Source of the DNA: Gemmatimonadaceae bacterium
Lineage (GTDB): Bacteria > Gemmatimonadota > Gemmatimonadetes > Gemmatimonadales > Gemmatimonadaceae
DNA: 40,520 nucleotides
Assembly (NCBI GenBank): GCA_019186945.1
Contig: JABAQJ010000003.1
Span: forward strand, 1 to 40,520
Reading direction: 5' to 3'
Positions within the stretch are counted from its first letter, which is position 1; each line of letters starts with the position of its first letter. Positions 15,928 through 24,701 of this stretch are shown in pieces. The notes under the pieces are model-generated. The model worked only from the letters and a program-made list of their open reading frames with translations, did no database searches and had not been told where the DNA came from. A program made the translations under genes and the position numbers.

Positions 15928-16827
15928 ATGCCAGGACGATTGCTGACCGGGTGCGGGACCGCGTTGGTCACGCCGTTTACGCCGGATGGTCATGTCGACG
16001 AGCCGGCGCTCCGCGAGTTCGTGAAATGGCAGGTCGACTCGGGTGTGCACTTCCTCGTCCCGTGTGGCACAACAGGCGAAGCGGCGACTTTGACGCCATC
16101 CGAGCATCGTAGGGTCGTGGAGATCGCGGTCGAAGTAGCGGCCGGCAGGATACCGGTCGTCGCCGGCGCGGGCAGCAATGATCCTGCGAGGGCGATCGCG
16201 ACGTCGAAGGAGATGCAGGCGGCGGGGGCGACGCACCTGTTGCACGTATCTCCGATGTATAACAAGCCGCCGCAACGCGGGATCGTGTCGCATTTCCGGC
16301 GGATCGCCGATGCGACCGATCTGCCGATCGTGGTCTACAACGTTCCTGGGCGTACGGCGAGCAACATCGAGGCGCGAACCACGTTGGAACTGGCGAAGAT
16401 CCCCGGGATCGTGGGCATCAAGGAAGCGTCGGGAAACCTCGCCCAGATCGCCGAGATCCTGCGGGAACGGCCGGCGGATTTCGCCGTGCTTTCCGGCGAC
16501 GATGCGTTGACGCTGCCGGTGATGGCGCTTGGCGGCGACGGCGTGGTGTCGGTTGTGAGCAACGCCACGCCTCGGTTGATGGCGCAGCTGTGCGAAACCT
16601 GTGCAGCCGGCGATCTGGCGACGGCGCGCGCCCTGCATCGCAAGCTGCAACCGTGGATGAGCGCAGCATTCGTGGAGAGCAACCCTATCCCGGTGAAGGC
16701 GGCACTGGCACTCCAGGGGCGGATGGCCAATTCGTTGCGGCTGCCGATGGTGCCGCTGGCGGAGACGCATCTGAGTACGGTGTACGCCGCGCTTCAGGTC
16801 GCCGATGCGCTGCCGCCGGACAGATGA
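15928..16827 (+). CDS. dapA: 4-hydroxy-tetrahydrodipicolinate synthase
   Basis: A 299-residue TIM-barrel aldolase that condenses pyruvate with aspartate semialdehyde. The Schiff-base lysine is Lys165 (GIKEASGN), with Tyr137 (YNVPGRT) and Tyr111 as the other catalytic-triad tyrosines. PCGTTGEAATLT (45-56) carries the Thr pair. The start ATG 15928 lies two bases after the dapB stop; the frame is open further upstream but that part overlaps dapB out of frame. The stop overlaps the dapD start (ATGA, 16824-16827). Confidence 0.95.
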   Translation: MPGRLLTGCGTALVTPFTPDGHVDEPALREFVKWQVDSGVHFLVPCGTTGEAATLTPSEHRRVVEIAVEVAAGRIPVVAGAGSNDPARAIATSKEMQAAGATHLLHVSPMYNKPPQRGIVSHFRRIADATDLPIVVYNVPGRTASNIEARTTLELAKIPGIVGIKEASGNLAQIAEILRERPADFAVLSGDDALTLPVMALGGDGVVSVVSNATPRLMAQLCETCAAGDLATARALHRKLQPWMSAAFVESNPIPVKAALALQGRMANSLRLPMVPLAETHLSTVYAALQVADALPPDR

Positions 16828-17672
16828 GCCTGACGGAACTAGAGCAGCGCGTGGTTTCGCTGGCCGCTACCCCGGCCGGCGAACCGCTCGATCAGGATGC
16901 GGAGTCGGTCGTGGCGTCGCTGGTCGCGGCTCTGGAAAGCGGGGCCGTTCGGTCCGCGGAGCGCGGAGACGATGGAACGTGGCGCGCTGTCCCGTGGGTG
17001 AAGCAAGGTATCCTGCTCGCCTTTCGCGCCGGACGCCTGGTGTCCTTCGGTGACGCTGACGGCCCGTTCTCGTTTCAGGACAAGCACACCCTTCCGGCCC
17101 GCCACTTTACGCTGGCCGACGGCGTGCGCGTGGTTCCCGGGGGATCGACCGTACGCCGCGGCAGTTTCGTTGCGCCCGGCGTGGTCTGCATGCCGCCCAT
17201 GTTCATAAACGTCGGCGCGTGGATTGGGCCGGGCACGATGATCGATTCGCATGCGCTGGTGGGATCGTGTGCGCAGATCGGCGCGCGAGTCCACATCAGC
17301 GCAGCGGCGCAGGTCGGTGGCGTTCTCGAGCCCGTTAATGCCGCGCCGGTAATCGTCGAAGACGATGTCGTCGTGGGTGGAAATTGCGGCATTTACGAAG
17401 GAACCGTGGTTCGCGAGCGCGCGGTACTGGCCTCGGGGACAGTACTCACGCGAGGTACGCCCGTGTTCGATCTGGTTAGGGAAACCGTCTATCGCGGATC
17501 GGAGGGAAGCGCGCTCGAGATCCCGCGGGGGGCGGTGGTGGTTCCCGGCGCCCGGCGCATCGTGCATGGCTGGGGTGCGGACCACGGTCTCTCCGTACAG
17601 ACGCCGGTGATCGTGAAGTACCGCGACGACAAGACCGATCTCTCCACGGCCCTGGAAGCATGGCTGCGCTGA
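16824..17672 (+). CDS. dapD: Tetrahydrodipicolinate N-succinyltransferase
   Basis: A 282-residue acyltransferase of the left-handed beta-helix family, close to E. coli DapD (274). The hexapeptide repeats run from about ADGVRVVPGG through VGSCAQIGARVHISAAAQVGG to GGNCGIYEGTVV. The characteristic blocks PPMFINVGAWIG and LEPVNAAPVIVEDDV are present. It succinylates tetrahydrodipicolinate, which commits the pathway to the succinylase branch and explains the dapE at the head of the operon. The aminotransferase between them (DapC) is not encoded here. Its 3' end overlaps aroA by 13 bases. Confidence 0.93.
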   Translation: MSLTELEQRVVSLAATPAGEPLDQDAESVVASLVAALESGAVRSAERGDDGTWRAVPWVKQGILLAFRAGRLVSFGDADGPFSFQDKHTLPARHFTLADGVRVVPGGSTVRRGSFVAPGVVCMPPMFINVGAWIGPGTMIDSHALVGSCAQIGARVHISAAAQVGGVLEPVNAAPVIVEDDVVVGGNCGIYEGTVVRERAVLASGTVLTRGTPVFDLVRETVYRGSEGSALEIPRGAVVVPGARRIVHGWGADHGLSVQTPVIVKYRDDKTDLSTALEAWLR

Positions 17673-18943
17673 TCGCCCGAACGCGCACGCTCCGAGTTCA
17701 TGGGAACGTGCGGATGCCTGGCGACAAGTCGATATCGCATCGCGCGTTGATGCTGGCGGCGGTCGCGAACGGCTCGTCGCGTCTGGAGGGGCTGCTTTGC
17801 GGAGAGGACGTCCAATCGACCGCTCGCGTCCTCCGTTCCTGTGGCGTCGCCATCCCTTCGCTCCAACGTCAGATCGTCGTACCGGGTTGCCTGCCGTTCC
17901 GTTCGCCCGAGCATGCGCTCGACTGTGGCAACAGCGGTACGACTGCACGGCTGATGGCGGGCTTGCTTGCCGGACAACCGGTCGAAGCCACGCTGACTGG
18001 CGACGAGAGCTTGAGTCGCCGGCCGATGCGCCGCGTCGCGGAACCGCTGCGCCGGATGGGAGCTGGCATCGAGTTTCCGGCTGGCGGCGACACCCTGCCG
18101 ATGCGTGTGAGGGGCGCAGCGCTCCGCGGACACGAATTTGAGCTGGCGACAGCCAGCGCGCAGGTGAAGAGCGCGGTCCTGCTCGCTGCCCTGGTCGGTC
18201 GGGTAAGCGTTCGGGTGCGCGAACCATCGGCATCGCGCGACCACACGGAGCGGATGCTGCGCGCCATCGGCTGCGGCGTGGAGGAGGGACCGAACGGCAT
18301 CGACTTCACGCCAGTGGATCGGTTACAGCCGCTGGATCTCGACGTCCCCGGCGATCCCTCGTCGGCCGCCTTCATGGTGGCACTGGGATGCCTCGCCAGC
18401 GAAGGCTCCCTGCGCGTTTCCGGCATTTCTCTCAATCCGACACGCACGACCTTCATCGACGTGCTGAGGAGAATGGGCGGCGACGTGGCGACTCGGCCGG
18501 GCAGGAGCCAGCTCGAACCCATTGGTGACGTGATTGCCACGGCGTCCGCCGGGCTCAGAGGCACGACGGTTGCCGGGTCCGAGGTGCCGGGCCTCATCGA
18601 CGAGATTCCGCTGCTCGCTTGCTTGGCCGCGCGTGCCGAAGGCGAGTCGATCTTTCGCGACGCTCGCGAACTGCGCATCAAGGAATCGGATCGCATTGCC
18701 GCGACTGTCGCGAACCTGCGCGCGATCGGCGTCGATGCCGATGAACTCGACGATGGTCTGGTCGTCGTCGGATCCGACCGACCTCTTCGTGGGCGAATCG
18801 CGACCCACGACGATCATCGCATTGCCATGGCGTTCGGGATTCTGGGCGCACTCCCCGGAAACGCCATCGAGATCGACCGACCGACGTGCGTCGCCATCTC
18901 CTATCCGGACTATTGGAGCGATCTGGCTCGTGTCACCGCGTGA
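17660..18943 (+). CDS. aroA: EPSP synthase (3-phosphoshikimate 1-carboxyvinyltransferase)
   Basis: A 427-residue enzyme of the shikimate pathway that joins PEP and shikimate 3-phosphate. The family blocks occur in order: PGDKSISHRALMLAA (Lys23), LDCGNSGTTARLM, LTGDESLSRRPM, PGDPSSAAF, RIKESDRIAA and DDHRIAMAF. The residues around the PEP site (GNSGTT) place Gly where class I enzymes have the conserved Gly, and no rarer tolerance motif was noticed. It follows dapD with an overlap and is followed by cmk two bases after its stop. aroA-cmk-rpsA is a common bacterial order. Confidence 0.95.
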   Translation: MAALIARTRTLRVHGNVRMPGDKSISHRALMLAAVANGSSRLEGLLCGEDVQSTARVLRSCGVAIPSLQRQIVVPGCLPFRSPEHALDCGNSGTTARLMAGLLAGQPVEATLTGDESLSRRPMRRVAEPLRRMGAGIEFPAGGDTLPMRVRGAALRGHEFELATASAQVKSAVLLAALVGRVSVRVREPSASRDHTERMLRAIGCGVEEGPNGIDFTPVDRLQPLDLDVPGDPSSAAFMVALGCLASEGSLRVSGISLNPTRTTFIDVLRRMGGDVATRPGRSQLEPIGDVIATASAGLRGTTVAGSEVPGLIDEIPLLACLAARAEGESIFRDARELRIKESDRIAATVANLRAIGVDADELDDGLVVVGSDRPLRGRIATHDDHRIAMAFGILGALPGNAIEIDRPTCVAISYPDYWSDLARVTA

Positions 18944-18944
18944 T

Positions 18945-19625
18945 GTGAGAGAGCGTCGGGGCGTCGTGATCGCGATCGATGGGCCGGCTGCCTCCGGGAA
19001 GTCGTCCACCGCTCAGTGGGTCGCGCGCGAACTTTCGATCCGGCACGTGGACTCGGGTTCTCTGTACCGGGCAGCCACGTGGGCGGCACTGCTTGATGCG
19101 CCGGATCCGGGTGCGTGGACGCCGGAGTCCGTATTGGCGGCTTCATCGGGGATTCGGTTGCTGCCGACCAGCGTCTCATTCGTTCCTTTTCTCGACGATG
19201 TCGATCTGACGGAAGCGACGAGATCGGCCACGGTAACCAGCCAGGTTTCGAGCGTTGCCCGGATGGGGGAGGTGCGAGCGTGGGTGAACGATTGCGTCAG
19301 GGCTGTGGCGAAGGATCACGATGTGGTGGTCGACGGGCGCGACATTGGCACCGCGGTCTTTCCCGATGCTGGCCTGAAGATCTTCCTTGTGGCCGATCCC
19401 TGGGAGCGCGCCAGGCGACGCCTCGTGCAGCGTCTGGGTCGGTCTCCGACGGAAGCGGAGATTGCCGCCGAGACGGAGTGGCTGGTCAGGCGAGACGCCG
19501 CCGACGCGACGCAGACGGTTCAGGCACGCGATGCGATCCTCCTGGACACGACATACCTGACGCAGCAGGAGCAGGTCGAACGGATCGTGGCGCTGGCCAG
19601 AGCCGCGTTCAGCGAGCTCTCTTGA
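18945..19625 (+). CDS. cmk: Cytidylate kinase
   Basis: A 226-residue P-loop kinase that phosphorylates CMP and dCMP. The P-loop GPAASGKS is at residues 13-20. DSGSLYRAA, VVDGRDIGTAVFPDA and the basic lid region near RRDAADATQ are typical of Cmk. No ATG is available near the N-terminus. GTG 18945, two bases after the aroA stop, is the best start; GTG 18930 would overlap aroA and GTG 18966 would trim the first strand. Confidence 0.9.
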   Translation: MRERRGVVIAIDGPAASGKSSTAQWVARELSIRHVDSGSLYRAATWAALLDAPDPGAWTPESVLAASSGIRLLPTSVSFVPFLDDVDLTEATRSATVTSQVSSVARMGEVRAWVNDCVRAVAKDHDVVVDGRDIGTAVFPDAGLKIFLVADPWERARRRLVQRLGRSPTEAEIAAETEWLVRRDAADATQTVQARDAILLDTTYLTQQEQVERIVALARAAFSELS

Positions 19626-19642
19626 GATCCGACGACCGACGA

Positions 19643-19680
19643 ACCGGCAGTTGACCGTTTTGCCGGTAGGCCGCTAACTT
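19643..19680 (+). promoter_or_regulatory. Promoter of rpsA with overlapping inverted repeat
   Basis: TTGACC (19651-19656) and TAACTT (19675-19680) are 18 bases apart, a plausible strong promoter giving a leader of about 90 bases. ACCGGCA (19643-19649) and TGCCGGT (19661-19667) form a perfect 7-bp inverted repeat across the -35 box. It could terminate the upstream operon or bind a regulator. Confidence 0.5.
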
Positions 19681-19777
19681 ATTTGGCTTCCTTTGTCGGG
19701 GCACGACGGCTATGTGTCTGCCACGCTCACCCTCAACCTCGCCCGCGGCGAGCACCGAATCCGCGGACTCCCATTAC

Positions 19778-21544
19778 ATGACCGAAAGCACCGCTACCGC
19801 CGAGAAGCGAAAGGCTCAGAAGGGCGAACTGCGCCCGCTCGCCAATCGCCGTCCCGAGCTTTACGACGAGGACGAATACACGTCTGCGGAATACGAGCAG
19901 ATGATGGAGATGTACAACGGGACGCTGGCCTCGATCGACGAGGGCGAGATCGTCAAGTCGCGAGTGCTGGAGATCCGCGAGAACATGGTCGTCCTGGATA
20001 TCGGGTTCAAATCCGAAGGGACGATCCCGCTCGAAGAGTTCAAGGACATGCCGGACCTGAAGGTTGGCGATGAGGTCGATGTCCTGCTCGAGCACCTCGA
20101 GGATCAGGAAGGGTCCGTCGTTCTGTCGAAGAAGAAAGCCGACTTCATGCGCGTGTGGGAGCGCATCCGCGTCGCGTACGAGAGCGATCAGCCGGTGGAA
20201 GGAACTCTCGTCAAGAAGATCAAGGGCGGCGTGGTGGTCGATCTGATGGGTGTCGACGCATTCCTCCCGGGTTCGCAGATCGCACTCCGTCGTGTGCCGA
20301 ACATCGACGAGTTGCTGGGCCAGAAGTACGAATTCAAGATCATCAAGCTCAACAAGCGCCGCCGCAACATCGTGGTCTCGCGCCGCGTCATCCTCGAAGC
20401 CGAGCGTGCCGGCAAGCGCGAGAAGCTGATGAAGGAGTTGCAGAAGGACCAGGTGCGCAAGGGTGTAGTCAAGAACATCACGGACTTCGGCGCCTTCATA
20501 GATCTTGGCGGCGTCGATGGCTTGCTCCACATCACCGACATGTCGTGGGGGCGCATCTCGCACCCGAACGAGATGGTGCATATCGGGCAGGAACTCGAGG
20601 TCAAGGTTCTCGACATCGACTGGGATCGCGAGCGCATCTCGCTGGGCCTGAAGCAGCTGCAGCCGTATCCCTGGAAGGACGTGATCGCGAAGTATCCGGT
20701 CGGGACACGCGTGGCCGGCAAGGTGGTATCGATCACGAACTACGGAGCCTTCATCGAACTCGAGCCGGGAATCGAGGGACTGGTGCACATCAGCGAGATG
20801 AGCTGGACGCGGAATGTGCGTCACCCGTCCAAGATCGTATCGATCGGGGAGACCATCGAGGCGGTCGTGCTCAAGGTGGATCCGAACGAGGAGAAGATCT
20901 CTCTCGGCATGAAGCAGACGGAGCAGGATCCATGGATGGTGCTGCCTCTCAAGTATCCGGTGGGAACGCGCCTTTCCGGAAAGGTCCGGAACCTGACCAG
21001 CTTCGGCGCGTTCGTGGAGATCGAGCCGGGGATCGACGGTCTGATCCACATCTCGGACATGAGCTGGACGAAGCGGGTGCAGCATCCGTCGGAAGTGGTG
21101 AAGAAGGGCGATACGGTGGACGTAGTGATCCTGAATATCGACAGCGACAACAAGCGCATTTCGTTAGGTCTGAAGCAGGCTACCGACGATCCGTGGTTGA
21201 GCATCGGCGAGTCGTACCCGGTGGGGACCGAGCTGCGCGGCCATGTGGTGCGTCTCATGGAGAAGGGCGTGGTGGTCGACATCGGTAACGACATCGAAGG
21301 GTTCGTGCCGCTCAGCCACATTCCGTCAGCCCAGCAGATCGAGTCGCCAGCCGACGTTTGCTTCGAAGGGATGCTTCTTGACCTGCGGATCGTGGAGGTG
21401 GACCCGATCCATCGCCGGATCGTTCTCACGGTCACTGACATTCCCGCCGAACAGCCGCCGCGTCCGGAGACGCCGTCGAAGATCTTCACGGAGGACGACG
21501 AAGTGGAGATCCCGGCGGACATCAACATGGATGATCCGGCCTGA
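19778..21544 (+). CDS. rpsA: 30S ribosomal protein S1
   Basis: A 588-residue protein with six S1 (OB-fold) domains. They begin near GEIVKSRVLEIRENMVV, VEGTLVKKIKGGVVV, RKGVVKNITDFGAFI, VAGKVVSITNYGAFI, LSGKVRNLTSFGAFV and LRGHVVRLMEKGVVV. Domains 3-5 carry the fuller RNA-binding face with HIS/HITDMSW. S1 helps the ribosome load mRNAs, especially those with weak ribosome sites, which are common in this window. The start at 19778 (MTESTATAEKRKA) is taken because the reading frame upstream to 19712 is not S1-like; no Shine-Dalgarno is seen, as is common for rpsA. The C-terminal tail is acidic. Confidence 0.94.
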   Translation: MTESTATAEKRKAQKGELRPLANRRPELYDEDEYTSAEYEQMMEMYNGTLASIDEGEIVKSRVLEIRENMVVLDIGFKSEGTIPLEEFKDMPDLKVGDEVDVLLEHLEDQEGSVVLSKKKADFMRVWERIRVAYESDQPVEGTLVKKIKGGVVVDLMGVDAFLPGSQIALRRVPNIDELLGQKYEFKIIKLNKRRRNIVVSRRVILEAERAGKREKLMKELQKDQVRKGVVKNITDFGAFIDLGGVDGLLHITDMSWGRISHPNEMVHIGQELEVKVLDIDWDRERISLGLKQLQPYPWKDVIAKYPVGTRVAGKVVSITNYGAFIELEPGIEGLVHISEMSWTRNVRHPSKIVSIGETIEAVVLKVDPNEEKISLGMKQTEQDPWMVLPLKYPVGTRLSGKVRNLTSFGAFVEIEPGIDGLIHISDMSWTKRVQHPSEVVKKGDTVDVVILNIDSDNKRISLGLKQATDDPWLSIGESYPVGTELRGHVVRLMEKGVVVDIGNDIEGFVPLSHIPSAQQIESPADVCFEGMLLDLRIVEVDPIHRRIVLTVTDIPAEQPPRPETPSKIFTEDDEVEIPADINMDDPA

Positions 21545-21569
21545 TCCCGCGGCGCGTTCGTCCAGGACA

Positions 21570-21602
21570 CAGAAACCCCTCGCAGGCAGCGAGGGGTTTC
21601 TG
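21570..21602 (+). terminator. Strong hairpin terminator after rpsA
   Basis: CAGAAACCCCTCGC (21570-21583) and GCGAGGGGTTTCTG (21589-21602) form a perfect 14-bp stem with a 5-base loop, 25 bases after the rpsA stop. The AAACC/GGTTT base of the stem supplies T residues on the 3' side. It closes the long lysine-rpsA transcription unit before pccB. Confidence 0.8.
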
Positions 21603-21629
21603 CTGCTGGTCCACGCTGGCCGGTGCGGC

Positions 21630-21635
21630 TACCTT
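21630..21635 (+). promoter_or_regulatory. Possible -10 box for the carboxylase operon
   Basis: TACCTT at 21630-21635 ends eight bases before the pccB ATG, between it and the rpsA terminator. A clear -35 box at the right distance was not found. If used, the transcript would be leaderless, like the dapE transcript. Confidence 0.3.
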
Positions 21636-21643
21636 CCGCGCCT

Positions 21644-23194
21644 ATGACGATGCGTGACAAGCTCAAGCTTCTCGAACGACGGCGCGCCGAGTCGGAGCAG
21701 GGCGGTGGCGAGGCGCGCACCGCCGCGCAGCACCAGAAGGGAAAGCTGACGGCGCGCGAGCGACTCGACATCCTGCTCGACGACGGCAGCTTCACCGAGT
21801 ACGACCGGTTCGTGACGCATCGGTCGACGGACTTCGGACTGGGAGCGCAGAAGTTCTACGGTGACGGCGTGGTCACTGGCCATGGTCGCATCGACGGGCG
21901 TCTCGTTTACGTCTTCTCGCAGGATTTCACGGTTTTCGGCGGCTCATTGTCCGAGGCGTTCGCCGAGAAGATCTGCAAGGTGATGGATCTGGCGGTGCGC
22001 AATGGCGCTCCGGTCGTCGGTTTGAACGATTCCGGCGGCGCGCGCATCCAGGAAGGCGTCGTTTCGTTAGGCGGTTATGCCGACATCTTCCTCCGCAACA
22101 CGCTCGCGTCAGGCGTCGTCCCGCAGATTTCGGCTATCCTCGGGCCTTGCGCCGGAGGCGCGGTCTATTCGCCGGCCATCACCGACTTCATTTACATGGT
22201 GCGGGGCTCCTCGTACATGTTCGTGACCGGTCCGAACGTCGTGAAGACAGTCACGCACGAGGACGTCACGATGGAGGAACTGGGCGGTGCGGACACGCAT
22301 GCGGCCACGTCGGGCGTTGCGCACTTCGCATGCGATTCGGAACTCGAGTGCCTCCAGAGCATTCGCGAGCTTTTCCGCTACATCCCGCAGAACAACCTGG
22401 GCGAGCCGCCGCGCGGTGCCGGTTCCGACGCGCGAGACCGCCGAGACGAGGCGCTGCTCGATATCGTGCCCGATCATCCGAGCAAGCCCTACGACATGCG
22501 GGACGTCATCGCGCGCATCGTGGACGACGGCGAGTTCTACGAAGTGCACCGCGCCTATGCGGAGAACATTCTGTGCGGTTTCGCGCATTTGGGCGGATGC
22601 AGCGTCGGCATCGTCGCGAATCAGCCCGCGGTGCTGGCCGGCGTTCTGGACATCAATGCGTCGATCAAGGGCGCGCGCTTCGTGCGTTTCTGCGATGCGT
22701 TCAATATTCCTCTCGTGACGCTGGAGGACGTGCCGGGCTTCCTGCCGGGTCTGGCTCAGGAGCACGGCGGTATCATCCGGCATGGCGCCAAGCTGCTGTA
22801 CGCGTATTGCGAGGCGACAGTCCCGAAGCTCACCGTCATCACGAGGAAGGCCTACGGTGGGGCATACGACGTCATGAACTCGAAGCACATCCGGGGCGAC
22901 TGCAACCTCGCCTGGCCGTCCGCCGAAATCGCCGTGATGGGGCCTAAGGGCGCTGTCGAGATCCTGTTCCGGAAGGAAATCGCCGACTCCGACGACCCCC
23001 AGGCGGCGATGGACGAGAAGGTCGCCGAATACACGGCGAAGTTCGCAAATCCCTATGTCGCGGCCAGTCGCGGTTATCTGGACGACATCATCGATCCGCG
23101 CGACACGCGCATGCGACTGATCGATGCGCTGGACACGCTGATGGCCAAGCGTGACCGCAATCCGCCCAGAAAGCACGGGAACATCCCGCTCTGA
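21644..23194 (+). CDS. pccB: Acyl-CoA (probably propionyl-CoA) carboxylase carboxyltransferase subunit
   Basis: A 516-residue protein with both crotonase-like carboxyltransferase domains. The oxyanion-hole glycines are at [12 protein letters not shown] in the N-half and [16 protein letters not shown] in the C-half. It transfers carboxyl from biotin on the carrier protein to an acyl-CoA. Asp409 in GGAYDVM corresponds to the residue reported in Streptomyces PccB to favour propionyl-CoA; acetyl-CoA-preferring relatives have Ile there. That suggests a role in propionate/methylmalonyl-CoA metabolism. ATG 21644 sits just past the rpsA terminator. Its TGA shares one base with the accC ATG. Confidence 0.85.
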   Translation: MTMRDKLKLLERRRAESEQGGGEARTAAQHQKGKLTARERLDILLDDGSFTEYDRFVTHRSTDFGLGAQKFYGDGVVTGHGRIDGRLVYVFSQDFTVFGGSLSEAFAEKICKVMDLAVRNGAPVVGLNDSGGARIQEGVVSLGGYADIFLRNTLASGVVPQISAILGPCAGGAVYSPAITDFIYMVRGSSYMFVTGPNVVKTVTHEDVTMEELGGADTHAATSGVAHFACDSELECLQSIRELFRYIPQNNLGEPPRGAGSDARDRRDEALLDIVPDHPSKPYDMRDVIARIVDDGEFYEVHRAYAENILCGFAHLGGCSVGIVANQPAVLAGVLDINASIKGARFVRFCDAFNIPLVTLEDVPGFLPGLAQEHGGIIRHGAKLLYAYCEATVPKLTVITRKAYGGAYDVMNSKHIRGDCNLAWPSAEIAVMGPKGAVEILFRKEIADSDDPQAAMDEKVAEYTAKFANPYVAASRGYLDDIIDPRDTRMRLIDALDTLMAKRDRNPPRKHGNIPL

Positions 23195-24699
23195 TGTTCA
23201 ACAAGGTTCTGGTTGCCAACCGCGGCGAAATCGCGCTCCGCGTCATCCGTGCCTGTCGGGAACTGGGAGTGCAGTCGGTCGCCGTCTACTCGGATGCCGA
23301 CGTGCAAGCCCCGCACGTGCGCGATGCCGATGAAGCAGTGCGCATTGGCGAGGCTCCGTCGAGCGAGAGTTATCTGCAGGGCGAGCGGATCGTTGAGGCT
23401 GCCCATGCCACCGGTGCGGAGGCGATCCATCCCGGTTATGGCTTCCTGTCGGAACGCGCCTGGTTCGGACGCCTTGTGCGGGAAGCGGGTCTCGCGTTCA
23501 TCGGTCCTCCTCCAGAAGCGATCGAGGCCATGGGCAACAAGACGGCGGCACGCAAGCTGGCAAGCGCCGCCGGCATTCCGATAGTGCCGGGTACAACGGA
23601 AGGCGTGCGGGATGCCGAGGAGGCCCGTGGGATCGCGGCGCGTTTCGGCTATCCGGTGTTGCTCAAGGCATCGGCCGGAGGCGGGGGGAAGGGCATGCGC
23701 GTGGTGCGCGACGCGTCGGATGTGGAGCCGTCCCTGGAAATGGCGCGACGTGAGGCGAGGAATGCGTTCGGCGACGAGGCCGGGTACGTCGAGAAGTACA
23801 TCGAGCGGCCGCGGCACGTCGAGATCCAGGTGCTTGCCGATAACCATGGCACCGTGCTGTCGCTCGGCGAGCGCGAGTGCTCCATACAGCGGCGCCACCA
23901 GAAGATGATCGAGGAGGCGCCGTGCATCGCCGTGTCTCCCGAGCTGCGTCATCGCATGGGAGAGACCGCCGTTGCGGCGACGCGAGCGGCGGGCTACCGG
24001 AATGCCGGCACGTGCGAGTTCCTGCTCGATCGCGATGGAGCGTTCTATTTCCTCGAGATGAACACGCGCCTGCAGGTCGAACACCCCGTCAGCGAACTGG
24101 TTACCGGGATCGACATCGTGCAGTGGCAGATCCGGATTGCGGCTGGCGAGGCGCTCCCGTTCCCAGCGGAAATGACGCCCCGTGGCTGGGCGATCGAATG
24201 CCGGATCACCAGCGAGGATCCCGCCAACGGTTTCCTCCCGTCGACCGGACGGATCGAGTATCTCCATGTACCCTCCGGTCCCGGCGTGCGATGGGACGGC
24301 GGCATCGAAGCCGGGAGCGTCGTCGGATTGCACTACGATCCGATGCTCGCGAAGCTGATCGTCTGGGGGGCGAACCGGGAGCAGGCGATCGCCCGAATGC
24401 ATCGCGCCCTCGACGAACTGGTGATCCTCGGTGTCGCGACATCGCGAGAGTTTCACCTGCGGGTGATGGAGAACGAGGAGTATCGCCGCGGGGAAGTCGG
24501 TATTCAGTGGCTCGAGCAGCGGCTCCCCCACCTGCTGGCGATCGGCGCGCCCGAGGAGCGCCGGATGGCTGCGGCGGTGGCGGCAGCGCTGCTGGCGGAA
24601 CGCGATCGCGACACTCGTCGCGGTGCGAATCCGTGCTCGCCGTCACCGGCCCGTGGCGATGCATGGCTCGCCGCGGCCCGTCGCGAAGGTGTGCGGTAG
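23194..24699 (+). CDS. accC: Biotin carboxylase subunit of acyl-CoA carboxylase
   Basis: A 501-residue ATP-grasp enzyme that carboxylates biotin with bicarbonate and ATP. The N-domain starts FNKVLVANRGEIALRVIRAC. The ATP loop is KASAGGGGKGMRVV. Catalytic blocks ECSIQRRHQKMIEEAP and FLEMNTRLQVEHPVSELVTG follow. It ends after the C-terminal domain with about 45 extra residues rich in Ala and Arg and has no fused biotinyl domain, so the carrier is separate (25934-26458). It is co-transcribed with pccB, to which its start codon is fused by a shared base. Confidence 0.92.
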   Translation: MFNKVLVANRGEIALRVIRACRELGVQSVAVYSDADVQAPHVRDADEAVRIGEAPSSESYLQGERIVEAAHATGAEAIHPGYGFLSERAWFGRLVREAGLAFIGPPPEAIEAMGNKTAARKLASAAGIPIVPGTTEGVRDAEEARGIAARFGYPVLLKASAGGGGKGMRVVRDASDVEPSLEMARREARNAFGDEAGYVEKYIERPRHVEIQVLADNHGTVLSLGERECSIQRRHQKMIEEAPCIAVSPELRHRMGETAVAATRAAGYRNAGTCEFLLDRDGAFYFLEMNTRLQVEHPVSELVTGIDIVQWQIRIAAGEALPFPAEMTPRGWAIECRITSEDPANGFLPSTGRIEYLHVPSGPGVRWDGGIEAGSVVGLHYDPMLAKLIVWGANREQAIARMHRALDELVILGVATSREFHLRVMENEEYRRGEVGIQWLEQRLPHLLAIGAPEERRMAAAVAAALLAERDRDTRRGANPCSPSPARGDAWLAAARREGVR

Positions 24700-24701
24700 C
24701 C

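Noticed and set aside
15529-16770. Minus-strand frame of 413 residues across dapB and dapA
   Set aside because: Arg/His-rich shadow of two well-supported enzymes.
19733-21085. Long minus-strand frame inside rpsA (450 residues)
   Set aside because: Antisense to six recognisable S1 domains, with no family features of its own.
23074-24531. Minus-strand frame of 485 residues within accC
   Set aside because: Mirror of a strongly conserved biotin carboxylase; biased composition and no motif.
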